Both the position numbers and the translations under genes were made by a program. This document shows, piece after piece, positions 19,519-27,097 of a DNA stretch of 42,938 nucleotides. Source of the DNA: Candidatus Neomicrothrix sp. UBA7388 (GTDB taxonomy: Bacteria > Actinomycetota > Acidimicrobiia > Acidimicrobiales > Poriferisodalaceae); the NCBI GenBank assembly GCA_002470695.1, contig DKNM01000056.1:17585-60522 (forward strand). Reading direction: 5' to 3'. Within the stretch, counting starts at the first letter, position 1, and each line of letters opens with the position of its first letter. A model generated the notes under the pieces. It ran no database searches and was not told where the DNA came from. It worked only from the letters and a program-made list of their open reading frames with translations.

Positions 19519-20134
19519 AGAGCCCCCCCGTGCGAATAATCACGGGTTCTGGCTGCGCGTCTGGGGCATGCTCCTGACCTAACTCAATTTCGGCGCCAGC
19601 GCCAGTTTGCTTACGTCGCTGCGTTAGCTCTCCAGTTCGTATTTTTTCGTGAAGCGCCAGGATCGCGTGAAGCAGGGTCTCGGGACCAGGAGGGCAACCA
19701 GGTGCATATATATCCACAGGAACGACCTGGTCAACGCCTTGGACAATTGCGTAGTTATTGAACATCCCGCCGCTTGAGGCACAGACGCCCATGCTAATGA
19801 CCCACTTGGGCTCCATCATTTGGTCATATATCTGTCTTAGAACCGGGGCCATTTTCTGACTCACTCTGCCAGCAACAATCATTAAATCTGCTTGGCGCGG
19901 TGAGGCGCGAAACGTTTCCATTCCGTATCTCGCCATGTCGTAGTGGGCCGTACCTGTAGCCATCATCTCAATGGCGCAACATGCCAACCCAAAAGTGGCT
20001 GGCATGAGACTGCGACGCCGGGCCCACTTCACAAGCTCTTCGATGGGAGCTGTGATGATGTTGTGGCCTAAACCGGCTAGACCGTCATCACCTAAGCCCA
20101 ACTTGTGTTTGACATCCGTGAGATCCGCCATCAC
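19511..20134 (-). CDS. nuoB: NuoB, N2-cluster subunit (first set)
   Basis: The 207-residue protein has all four N2 ligands in [19 protein letters not shown] and [12 protein letters not shown]-terminal tail of about 50 residues (Glu/Gln-rich, then [10 protein letters not shown]) extends past the family core and is not present in NuoB2. Start M1 overlaps the nuoA stop by four bases; M2 directly after it is equally possible. Confidence 0.95.
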   Translation of the reverse strand: MMADLTDVKHKLGLGDDGLAGLGHNIITAPIEELVKWARRRSLMPATFGLACCAIEMMATGTAHYDMARYGMETFRASPRQADLMIVAGRVSQKMAPVLRQIYDQMMEPKWVISMGVCASSGGMFNNYAIVQGVDQVVPVDIYAPGCPPGPETLLHAILALHEKIRTGELTQRRKQTGAGAEIELGQEHAPDAQPEPVIIRTGGLYE

Positions 20135-20607
20135 GCCGCCTCTGAATCATCAGTTTCGACAATTGCGTCAATCCGGCCCTCAAGCCCAACTTTACGAATT
20201 GTTGATTCGGTAGTTCTTTCGGGACTTTTTACGGGAGTCAATGCTCGCCGTCCCGGACCCCAGTTGAGTCCGCCTTTTGCCAATTCATAAACGAACGAAA
20301 GGAAGAATATGCCAGCGAAAATGGTCATCGCGACGAGCCCAAAAAGTCCCAGCTCATCATTTGCAACCGCCCAGGGATACAGAAAGACAATTTCAATATC
20401 GAACATGATGAATAGCATCGCTACGAGATAGAACTTGACGGGAAACCGCTCAGGGATAGCTACTTGGTCGGTAATCCCGCATTCGTAGGGTGAGCGCTTT
20501 GCGAGAGTGTTGCGCTCTGGTGCAAGGAGACGCGAAGCAACAATACTTAGCAACACAAAAAGAACACCAAGTACCCCAAGAGTTAGAACCGGGAGATACT
20601 GCTCCAT
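20131..20607 (-). CDS. nuoA: NuoA, complex I subunit A (first set)
   Basis: The 158-residue protein has three membrane helices, with [13 protein letters not shown] in the loop after helix 1 and the [16 protein letters not shown] helix 2. The C-terminal 50 residues are hydrophilic and longer than in NuoA2. It is the first gene of the 14-subunit complex I set and follows the bc-complex genes after only 21 bases, so the two gene groups are probably cotranscribed. Confidence 0.94.
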   Translation of the reverse strand: MEQYLPVLTLGVLGVLFVLLSIVASRLLAPERNTLAKRSPYECGITDQVAIPERFPVKFYLVAMLFIMFDIEIVFLYPWAVANDELGLFGLVAMTIFAGIFFLSFVYELAKGGLNWGPGRRALTPVKSPERTTESTIRKVGLEGRIDAIVETDDSEAA

Positions 20608-20628
20608 CTCAATTTCCCCTTCCCGATA

Positions 20629-21447
20629 TTAGTTCTCAGCCGCTTCACGGACCGCCCATACAGCTTGATCACGTCGGTGCAGGTGATAACAACCTAGACC
20701 GAAGAGCAACCCAGAAAAGATCGTTACCAAAGCTGGGCGAAGACGCAAGTTGCCCTGATCTCGAACCATTACAACTGTGTATAGAGGCGCAGCATCATCT
20801 AGAACGGCATCAGGGAGAAGAACTTTACCGTCTGAACCGAGTCTGTTGGGATCAATTTCAGGAGAAGGTCTGTAGGGCTGGAGTTGCACGGCAGCGTAGT
20901 GAGGCCGTCCCCTACTGGGAATAAAGTATTGCGTTACAGCATTATCGGGAATGCCCAGAGGACGGTATCGTTCTCCACCCACTCGCATTACACGATGGAC
21001 CTGATAGTCAGTGGCAGCGCTGAAGAGGCAGGTATTTACTGTTTCTAAGCGTCGTGGATCTGCTCCGCTACATACGACCGCTGAGTCTGCTGTAGCGCGT
21101 GCGTCAGGTTCGACCACGATTTCCCAACCGCCAGTAGGAAGCTCTGAAATATCATTCGGTATTTCTTGAACTAATTCAATGGGGACTGTTTCCGGATTGG
21201 TGCTCACATGCGTCACAGACCAACTAGGTCCATCCCCGACCCAGCCAATTCCAAAGAACCACCAAATTATGCCCATCAACAGATTCCAGGCCCATAGGCC
21301 TGTCCATGCGACGAGGAATCCCAGCCTCACGCCTAGATTGGTCGCTAATAAGAGATATGTTGAGCCGCAAAGCACCAAGATACTGATGAGAACTGCCAGG
21401 TAGCCCGTAAGAATCGGGTCCCAACCAACTAAAGCCATCAACGTCAT
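20629..21447 (-). CDS. Unknown membrane protein between the bc-complex genes and nuoA
   Basis: I do not recognise this 272-residue protein. It has two N-terminal membrane helices (about residues 13-35 and 38-70, the second very Trp-rich: WWFFGIGW), a large hydrophilic domain (about 75-235) with two cysteines (C126 and C140) that could form a disulfide, and a final helix (about 240-258). This is one helix hairpin, an external domain and a C-terminal anchor. It overlaps the diheme cytochrome gene by four bases and precedes nuoA by 21, so it probably belongs to the bc complex or helps its assembly (inference). Confidence 0.8.
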   Translation of the reverse strand: MTLMALVGWDPILTGYLAVLISILVLCGSTYLLLATNLGVRLGFLVAWTGLWAWNLLMGIIWWFFGIGWVGDGPSWSVTHVSTNPETVPIELVQEIPNDISELPTGGWEIVVEPDARATADSAVVCSGADPRRLETVNTCLFSAATDYQVHRVMRVGGERYRPLGIPDNAVTQYFIPSRGRPHYAAVQLQPYRPSPEIDPNRLGSDGKVLLPDAVLDDAAPLYTVVMVRDQGNLRLRPALVTIFSGLLFGLGCYHLHRRDQAVWAVREAAEN

Positions 21448-22556
21448 TGGTCGTCCTTCACGGTGTGCAACTCAACAAATTGAACTGTTGATTGTTCGGC
21501 CGGGTCCAGCCCACGCTCGTACTCGGAAATGGCCCGCAACTCGTCCTGGGTAAGCACGCGGCCGAAACCGGGCATTCCATAGTTGCCGAGCCGGGCGAAC
21601 TCTCCGTACGCAACATTGTCTGCCGCGCCGGATGTTAGAAACGCCATTTGATCTTCGATGTCAGGGAATAGACGGAGCAAACTCACGCTATTTAGCGCCG
21701 GCCCATAGCGGCCAGACCCAGGTGGGCCGGGTAGAACTTCTACTTCGCCACCGTTATTTGGTAGTTGGGCAGGACCTCGAGCAGGCCAACGGGGGGTATG
21801 GCAACGCGCACAGTGAAGCTCAAATAGGACTTGACCTTCCGACTTTTCTGGGTGTGAAGCCATTTCCTTCTCTTTAGCTGAGAGTGCTCGCTCTTGGGCC
21901 TCCTCGTCAGAAATTCTTTCTCGCCAAAGCCATGCGATGATGTTGTCGACTTCTTGCGATGTAAGTGGCCCACCTCCCGGAAGTCCCCATGCAGGCATGA
22001 CACCTCTTCCGTAGTTCAGGATCTGTCGTACCTCGTCGACTTCATCAAGATTTTCTGCATCAGTGTCAAATCGGGTGAAGACATTATCAAGGGCAGGTGC
22101 GCGCCATGTGGTCTTTACAATGAACGTGTCCTCATCACTAAACTGGTTTCCTATGTCCAGTACGACAGGGGCATAATTTGCTCCGCCTAAGTCTGCTCCG
22201 TGGCATACGACACACTCGAGTTCTTCTGCCAGCCTTTCGCCGGCGGCCGCAGCACGCTCTCCGAAACCGACTTCCGCGCCTGCCCTTCGACCACCTTCGC
22301 GTAGCCAGTAAATAGGCAGCACCAAAGCGATAATCAGAAGCATTAACACACCGAACGCTTGGACTTGCTCAAGCCGGCTTCCTTCTAATTCCTCATCACC
22401 TGGCAGTGAGCCTCTGTTAGCCGCAAGCTCAATTTCACTGCCGATTTCGCGCTTACTACGGCGAATGTTTACAAAGACATAGATGGCCCAGCCGACCACG
22501 ACAACAGCAAGGAGAACCATCGCAATGGAGCGTTCGGTGGTGGCAGCATAAATCAC
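21444..22556 (-). CDS. Membrane-anchored diheme cytochrome c of the bc complex
   Basis: The 370-residue protein has two N-terminal helices (about 9-30 and 66-86) and two CxxCH haem sites: CVVCH at 115-119 and CARCH at 249-253. Probable axial methionines lie in GVMPAWG and YGMPGFG. Electrons would pass from the Rieske centre to these haems and on to an oxidase. The role parallels QcrC of other actinobacteria, but haem spacing and double anchoring differ. The gene sits in order after Rieske, with a 55-base gap. Confidence 0.88.
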   Translation of the reverse strand: MIYAATTERSIAMVLLAVVVVGWAIYVFVNIRRSKREIGSEIELAANRGSLPGDEELEGSRLEQVQAFGVLMLLIIALVLPIYWLREGGRRAGAEVGFGERAAAAGERLAEELECVVCHGADLGGANYAPVVLDIGNQFSDEDTFIVKTTWRAPALDNVFTRFDTDAENLDEVDEVRQILNYGRGVMPAWGLPGGGPLTSQEVDNIIAWLWRERISDEEAQERALSAKEKEMASHPEKSEGQVLFELHCARCHTPRWPARGPAQLPNNGGEVEVLPGPPGSGRYGPALNSVSLLRLFPDIEDQMAFLTSGAADNVAYGEFARLGNYGMPGFGRVLTQDELRAISEYERGLDPAEQSTVQFVELHTVKDDQ

Positions 22557-22611
22557 GGTTTACGAACTCCTGCCATCACGTGGCTGCTTTGGGGGAAAGA
22601 GAGAAGAATCA

Positions 22612-23463
22612 TTACGCGCAGTGAGGACCTTCTAGGCCTTGCCCTGTTGTATCGGTACCAATTGGAGGGCCCTGAGAGGGGCTTCCTGTGTCAATAACTA
22701 CTTTGTCGCCGTCAATAATCACCGGGAATCGATCCATACCTCGTGGTGCAGGACCGACCTTCTTTTCGCCAACCCTGTTGTACTGGGATCCATGGCATGG
22801 GCACTCGAACCATTGCGACGTTCCACAAACGGGAACTTTGCATCCCAAGTGAGGGCACTTTTGCCACAAGGCAACGTAACCCATCTTGATACCTTCCAAT
22901 ACCGTGCCTGAATAGACCGCCTCGGCGGCTTGTTGGGTAGCGGAATCCATCGGAAAGGGCTGCAGATACGTCTGAGCTTCCGAGAAATAGGAAAAGTTAA
23001 CCGCCGGCGAGGAAGATGCGATTACGTCATTTACTGACGCAATTGTTCCGATTTTTACCTTGGAGCCGAAGCCTGCCGTCGGTCGCGGCCACAAGAACGC
23101 AATATTGGCCGCACCGAATGCGGAAAGACCCATTGTCATTAGGGTTATTGAGGCTCGATTCAAGAACTGTCGCCGACTGACCCCTACTTCCTCGGGGTCA
23201 GGTGGACTCCAAACTTCCGGTGCGGCCGGCTCGGGTACTGCAACTTCACTAGCGGTTCGGGCAAGCGCAACAGATCGCTCTAATTCTTTAGCTTCGTCGC
23301 TAGCTGGCGTAGCAGTCAAAACGCTGGTATCTCGCTGTTTCGTCTCGCGAGATAGATGCCCCAACCCTTCAGCATCTCGGCGTCGCAAAGAAGTGAACCC
23401 GACAACTGCACCTAAAACAATGAGCACAGGGATAGCTATGGCGATGACCGTACCGCTTGACAC
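22612..23463 (-). CDS. Rieske [2Fe-2S] subunit of the cytochrome bc complex
   Basis: I start this at GTG 23463, not the upstream ATG at 23511, because AAGGAG lies seven bases before the GTG and the longer frame would overlap the cytochrome b gene. The resulting 283 residues have an N-terminal helix (about 5-23), a linker, a twin-arginine-like SRRQFLNRA (R97, R98) before a second helix, and the Rieske domain: CPHLGC (C203, H205) and CPCHGS (C221, H224), with C208/C223 as disulfide. It oxidises menaquinol with cytochrome b. It has fewer helices than the three-helix QcrA of mycobacteria. Confidence 0.9.
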   Translation of the reverse strand: MSSGTVIAIAIPVLIVLGAVVGFTSLRRRDAEGLGHLSRETKQRDTSVLTATPASDEAKELERSVALARTASEVAVPEPAAPEVWSPPDPEEVGVSRRQFLNRASITLMTMGLSAFGAANIAFLWPRPTAGFGSKVKIGTIASVNDVIASSSPAVNFSYFSEAQTYLQPFPMDSATQQAAEAVYSGTVLEGIKMGYVALWQKCPHLGCKVPVCGTSQWFECPCHGSQYNRVGEKKVGPAPRGMDRFPVIIDGDKVVIDTGSPSQGPPIGTDTTGQGLEGPHCA

Positions 23464-23474
23464 TGCGCTGCTCC

Positions 23475-24194
23475 TTAGAGGTGGAATATGCCGTGGAGCC
23501 CTGTGTCCCACGGGTAAGTGAAGTTGAAACCTTGCCCTCTGAAAAAGGAGCCAATAATTACCAAGACTGCCCAGAACATCAGGTGAATTGTTTGAATTGA
23601 AATCGCAAACTTCCGATCTTCAGGAGCGTTAGAAGGATTGCGGTCGATGTAGGGCGCAAAACCAAGCAAGACCAGAACAATCCCTGGTGCCGTTACACCA
23701 GCGATCATTGGATCAAACATTGTTAGCAACTCTTGAAGACCTAGGAAGTACCAAGGCGCCTTGGAGGGGTTAGGCGTCGCATTGTGATTCGCCAGCTCTA
23801 ATAACGGCGCATTAATAAATAGGGAGAAAACTAGGGTGAAAGCGGTGATGAATAGCGCTGCTGTGAATTCAGGCGCCAAGAGGTGCGGCCATACGTGGAC
23901 TTTGTCACCAGGGCTAGCTTTGACGTCTTGAATCGATCCCGACTTAACAACGGTAAGTAACCGATGAGTGTTGCCGCTAGGACCCGCCATAGCAGGCGGG
24001 GCAATTGTTGCTACACCGCCACCAGCTGGAGCTGCAGCACCCTCTTGTTGGCTTTGCTCCAACAAAGATCGCGGAATGGTTTCACCATCATCGTCCGACT
24101 GCGCCACACTCTGAGGAGGTGGGGCCGAGTCGCCGTCAGCTTTAGCTTTGGCATCTTGGCTTCGCTTTAAAAGATGTTCAGGAATTTCGGTCAT
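23475..24194 (-). CDS. Cytochrome b, C-terminal half (subunit IV-like) with tagged N-terminus
   Basis: The 239-residue protein carries three to four membrane helices and the quinol-site KAPWYFLGLQELL, the counterpart of the PEWY motif. It has no haem ligands, which are on the N-terminal-half gene. The first 60 residues are hydrophilic and hold two related short motifs, IPEHLLKRSQ (4-13) and IPRSLLEQSQ (40-49), separated by a Pro/Ala/Asp-rich linker. A similar motif opens the divergent cytochrome c at 26268. Splitting of cytochrome b into two genes resembles the b6f arrangement. Confidence 0.9.
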   Translation of the reverse strand: MTEIPEHLLKRSQDAKAKADGDSAPPPQSVAQSDDDGETIPRSLLEQSQQEGAAAPAGGGVATIAPPAMAGPSGNTHRLLTVVKSGSIQDVKASPGDKVHVWPHLLAPEFTAALFITAFTLVFSLFINAPLLELANHNATPNPSKAPWYFLGLQELLTMFDPMIAGVTAPGIVLVLLGFAPYIDRNPSNAPEDRKFAISIQTIHLMFWAVLVIIGSFFRGQGFNFTYPWDTGLHGIFHL

Positions 24195-24216
24195 GGATTT
24201 ACTTTCACCCGCGGCC

Positions 24217-25011
24217 TTATAACGGTCCCGAGATTCCGCCGTCTTTGCGGACTCTCCAGAAGTGAATGGCGAGGAATATAACTAAGGTAAATGGAAGCAT
24301 CAGTACGTGAAGTACGTACCATCGGAGGAGGGTCTCGGCACCTATCTGCTTACCTCCCAAAAGAACGAACCGGACTTGATCACCAAAGACCGGAGTGAAA
24401 CCCATCATGTTTGTTCCCACCGTTACCGCCCAAAGGGACAACTGATCCCAAGGAAGTAGATAACCAGTGAATGACAAGAGAAGCGTCAATTTCAAAAGCA
24501 TCACGCCAACGACCCAGTTGAACTCCCGCGGAGCTTTATAGGCGCCGTGATAGAAGACACGCGCCATATGCAAAAAGACAGAGATAACCATTAGGTGTGC
24601 TCCCCATCTGTGCATATTTCGAACCAGCAGCCCAAAGCTCACTTGTGTATGAAGTGACTCGATATCACTCCAAGCAGCCGCAGCAGTCGGACGGTAAAAG
24701 AACATTAAAAAGATGCCGGTGATCGTCAGCAGGATAAATAGGAAGAAGCTAAGCCCCCCAAGACATAGGGTGTAGCTGACTTTAACGGCGTGCCGCTTCA
24801 CCTTTACGGGGTGCAGGTGGTACAGAACGCTGTTCATTATTACGTAAGACCGGTTACGAGGGCTATCGGTATATCCCTTGCGGAAAATAGATCCTGGGCG
24901 GAACACAGACGTCCAAAACTGACTGTCTTGCATCCAATCAGTGGCAGCTGTTGCCCCCTGCTGAAGTTTCTCGGGAAGAGACTGTTTACGCTTTTCGATG
25001 TTCTTTGCCAT
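24217..25011 (-). CDS. Cytochrome b, N-terminal half (b6-like, diheme)
   Basis: I choose the ATG at 25011, just after the ferredoxin stop. The longer frame to 25056 would overlap that gene. The 264-residue protein has four membrane helices and both haem-ligand pairs: the His of NMHRWGAH with the His of VFLHMARV (14 apart), and HVLMLPF with LAIHFWRV (15 apart). It binds the two b haems and forms the quinol-oxidising site with the next gene's product. A long cytoplasmic N-terminus precedes the first helix. The partner half follows 22 bases on. Confidence 0.91.
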   Translation of the reverse strand: MAKNIEKRKQSLPEKLQQGATAATDWMQDSQFWTSVFRPGSIFRKGYTDSPRNRSYVIMNSVLYHLHPVKVKRHAVKVSYTLCLGGLSFFLFILLTITGIFLMFFYRPTAAAAWSDIESLHTQVSFGLLVRNMHRWGAHLMVISVFLHMARVFYHGAYKAPREFNWVVGVMLLKLTLLLSFTGYLLPWDQLSLWAVTVGTNMMGFTPVFGDQVRFVLLGGKQIGAETLLRWYVLHVLMLPFTLVIFLAIHFWRVRKDGGISGPL

Positions 25012-25027
25012 TAGTTTCGTCTGCTCC

Positions 25028-25444
25028 TCAGAGTCGCATTCCGTAGGCATAACCATGGGTATGCGTCCGACCGTGAGTGTCGCCTTCAGCTGGAGGGGTA
25101 TCGACCACTTTGCCCAGTGTTATGACACCTGTCGGGCATCGATCAACACACAGAGCACAGCGAGTGCAAACATCATCATCGATGATGAATATTGCGTTGT
25201 CAGCTGGATCCAGCCCGGGAAGATCTGCATCTACCGCTTCGTCGATAGCTTCCACGGCAATGTAATGAATGCATTTCCAAGGGCATATATCTACGCAGCC
25301 TTCGCATTGGATGCATTCAGATTGGTCAATGTTTATAAATTGCTTCGGTTTAACAGCTGCAGCCAAATAATCGGCGTCCACAGTTTGTAAGACGTAGTCG
25401 TCAACAAAGCGAGGCATTGGAGGGTTGGCTTCAGTTTTTGCCAT
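25028..25444 (-). CDS. 2x[4Fe-4S] ferredoxin in the bc-complex operon
   Basis: The 138-residue soluble protein has two cluster sites: C44, C47, C50, C54 (CIQCEGCVDICP) and C93, C96, C99, C103 (CTRCALCVDRCP). An additional Cys at 58 follows the first motif. The loop between the motifs is long (about 38 residues) and acidic. It lies between a membrane-protein gene and cytochrome b, spaced 1 and 16 bases. I infer that it hands electrons to the bc complex or to the NADH-module-free complex I. No partner domain is present. Confidence 0.88.
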   Translation of the reverse strand: MAKTEANPPMPRFVDDYVLQTVDADYLAAAVKPKQFINIDQSECIQCEGCVDICPWKCIHYIAVEAIDEAVDADLPGLDPADNAIFIIDDDVCTRCALCVDRCPTGVITLGKVVDTPPAEGDTHGRTHTHGYAYGMRL

Positions 25445-25445
25445 C

Positions 25446-25883
25446 TCAATTACCCTTCATCAAAGGACGACCGAAGTCCGAAACAGGTTCGACAGTCGGC
25501 TTTTTCTCATCACGCTTTTGCCACCAAAGCCATATGAAAGGAAGCCCAACTAAGGCAACAATGTGCTCAACGACGACAACTATGTCGGACACTTTCTTCA
25601 GATCCATACGGAACGGAGGAAAAGTGATTGGGTTTCCATCAATGAACTGGCCTTCAGTGAAAAGCATTCTTTCAACCGACCAGCCCCACTCATTATCTGT
25701 GAGCCGTACCCAGCGATCTGGCACCACCCCAAAGACCATCATGAAAAGCATGAACACAAAAGTTGCTCCGACCATGGCCTCGCCCCATGAGGTGCGGCGA
25801 TCTATGGGGCGCCGCTTTCCATATGCGACTACGCCATAAATCATCAGACCGGTGATCAGTATTGATGTAACGAGTGCGACCAC
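25446..25883 (-). CDS. Small membrane protein heading the bc-complex operon
   Basis: I do not recognise this 145-residue protein. It has three predicted helices: about 2-20, 37-55 and 103-122. The charged stretch RDEKKPTVEPVSDFG ends it. The start is GTG at 25883 with AGGAGG four bases upstream, a strong site. It is the first gene of the 25.9-kb convoy and precedes the ferredoxin by one base, so it is likely a bc-complex accessory subunit (inference). No haem or metal motif is visible. Confidence 0.8.
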   Translation of the reverse strand: MVALVTSILITGLMIYGVVAYGKRRPIDRRTSWGEAMVGATFVFMLFMMVFGVVPDRWVRLTDNEWGWSVERMLFTEGQFIDGNPITFPPFRMDLKKVSDIVVVVEHIVALVGLPFIWLWWQKRDEKKPTVEPVSDFGRPLMKGN

Positions 25884-26015
25884 GGGCCCTCCTGACTGGA
25901 ACTTACTATCGGTGCGTGCTTACTTACTTTGGTTAGATCCCTAGAACCTAACCCTATGTGAATACGGGGTGCGAATCCACGTCTAAATCTACAGGAGGAG
26001 CGCCCGGATCGTTCG

Positions 26016-26141
26016 ATGTTCTACCAAGCTTCGACGACGGATGCACAACTCAAGAGTGACCTATATGGTGGCACTGTCGAAGACAGAATGCCGAACCAAA
26101 ACGAGGATTTTTTAAAGAACTTTATTCTCAGCACAACTTAA
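26016..26141 (+). CDS. Doubtful 41-residue ORF in the divergent region
   Basis: ATG at 26016 to TAA at 26141 would encode a soluble 41-residue peptide (it begins MFYQASTTDAQ and ends FILSTT). The AGGAGG upstream is 17 bases from the ATG, too far for normal initiation. I do not recognise the peptide. It may be chance. Confidence 0.2.
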   Translation: MFYQASTTDAQLKSDLYGGTVEDRMPNQNEDFLKNFILSTT

Positions 26142-26232
26142 CAAAGAAGTGTCTGACAAACTTGGTGCGCTACCCCCCGTAGGGCCTATCTTTAATGAGC
26201 GCACACATCTAATCTTTAAACAGCACCGCTAT

Positions 26233-26267
26233 GCGAGGTAAACCTCATTTATCTCGCGGAGGACAAA
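26233..26267 (+). promoter_or_regulatory. Stem-loop at the ribosome binding site of the cytochrome c gene
   Basis: GCGAG (26233-26237) can pair with CTCGC (26253-26257), and inside it GAGGT can pair with ACCTC. The 3' arm touches the GGAGG site (26258-26262), which lies five bases before the GTG start at 26268. A fold here could modulate translation. This is inference from sequence alone. Confidence 0.35.
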
Positions 26268-27035
26268 GTGACCGAAGTTCCCGATTATCTACTAGAGCGT
26301 TCCAGGCAAAGGCGAATAGCACTCGGCTTGCTGGAGGATGATGGAAGCGCCGGAGGCGCAACCCCCGAAGCGGCGGCGGCAGGAGGCGATTCTGTCTCAG
26401 GGCCGAGTAGCGCCGACGTTATCGCCGCTGCCAAAGCGGACGCCAAGCTCGAGCAGGTAACAGAGACTCAGCTTGAACCCGAATGGGTGATCGCTGCGCG
26501 AACGCGCACCAAGATTCCCATGTGGGCTTTGCCCGTAATGTTCTTCCTCCCGTTATGGGCATTCGTATATGTGAAGCTCACCGAGCCACCACCGGAACCC
26601 GTAACTGCTATCACTGAAGGCGCTGCAACCTATGCGGCTCAGTGTGCAAGTTGCCACGGCGGCGATGGTGCAGGAAGCGAGGGAGGCGGAGTTGGTCGGC
26701 CTCTCTACAACGGCGAAGTGCTTCTTACTTTTCCAAAACTCGACGATGACATGCTTTACTGGCTGGCCGTGGGATCCGAAGGCATAGGCATAGGGAACCC
26801 ATACGGTGCGACAGACCGCCCAGGCGGAGCGCACATATCTGGGGAAACAGGTGCCAACATGCCTGGGTTCGGAGGCGCCTTGACCGAGTACAAGATTTAC
26901 TCAGTTGCGAGATACATCCGCGAAATGCTGAGTGGAGAACAGCTCTCTGAGCAAGAAATCGAGATCCGTGACGCCGAGTGGGAAGCTCTGGGCGGCGGCA
27001 AGGACCTGGGTGGCGGCGGCGGTGGCGGTCATTAG
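26268..27035 (+). CDS. Membrane-anchored monoheme cytochrome c
   Basis: The 255-residue protein has an N-terminal cytoplasmic tag (VPDYLLERSRQRRIALGL, about 4-21), an Ala/Gly-rich linker, one membrane helix (about 86-103), and a c-type domain with CASCH at 126-130 and a probable axial Met in ANMPGFGG. The C-terminus is Gly-rich and ends in His. The GTG start has a GGAGG site five bases upstream. It sits divergently from the bc operon and probably carries electrons from that complex to an oxidase. The tag resembles the one on the cytochrome b C-terminal half. Confidence 0.88.
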   Translation: MTEVPDYLLERSRQRRIALGLLEDDGSAGGATPEAAAAGGDSVSGPSSADVIAAAKADAKLEQVTETQLEPEWVIAARTRTKIPMWALPVMFFLPLWAFVYVKLTEPPPEPVTAITEGAATYAAQCASCHGGDGAGSEGGGVGRPLYNGEVLLTFPKLDDDMLYWLAVGSEGIGIGNPYGATDRPGGAHISGETGANMPGFGGALTEYKIYSVARYIREMLSGEQLSEQEIEIRDAEWEALGGGKDLGGGGGGGH

Positions 27036-27097
27036 ACCGGAATCAGCGACACGCAAGTATAAAGTTTGTCAACAATCTCGATCCTGAGGAAGCGCGA

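Larger units (their letters stand above)
25884..26267. promoter_or_regulatory. Divergent control region between the bc/nuo convoy and the cytochrome c gene
   Basis: These 384 bases separate divergent operons and must hold at least two promoters. Visible elements: an inverted repeat GGTTAG/CTAACC with 11-base spacer (25931-25953) in the minus-strand leader region; a strong AGGAGG at 25993-25998 on the plus strand not followed by a start at normal distance; and a stem-loop at 26233-26257 just before the plus-strand ribosome binding site. No consensus -35/-10 pair is convincing on either strand. A 41-codon ORF (26016-26141) is listed separately as doubtful. Confidence 0.6.

Noticed and set aside
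23464..23511. Upstream ATG of the Rieske gene
   Set aside because: It lies inside the cytochrome b gene, whereas the GTG at 23463 has an AAGGAG site at normal distance.
26978..27097. Longer N-terminus of the geranylgeranyl-reductase-like gene
   Set aside because: The upstream codons overlap the cytochrome c gene in another frame, are Arg/Gly-rich, and have no family sequence; the ATG at 27098 has a good ribosome site.
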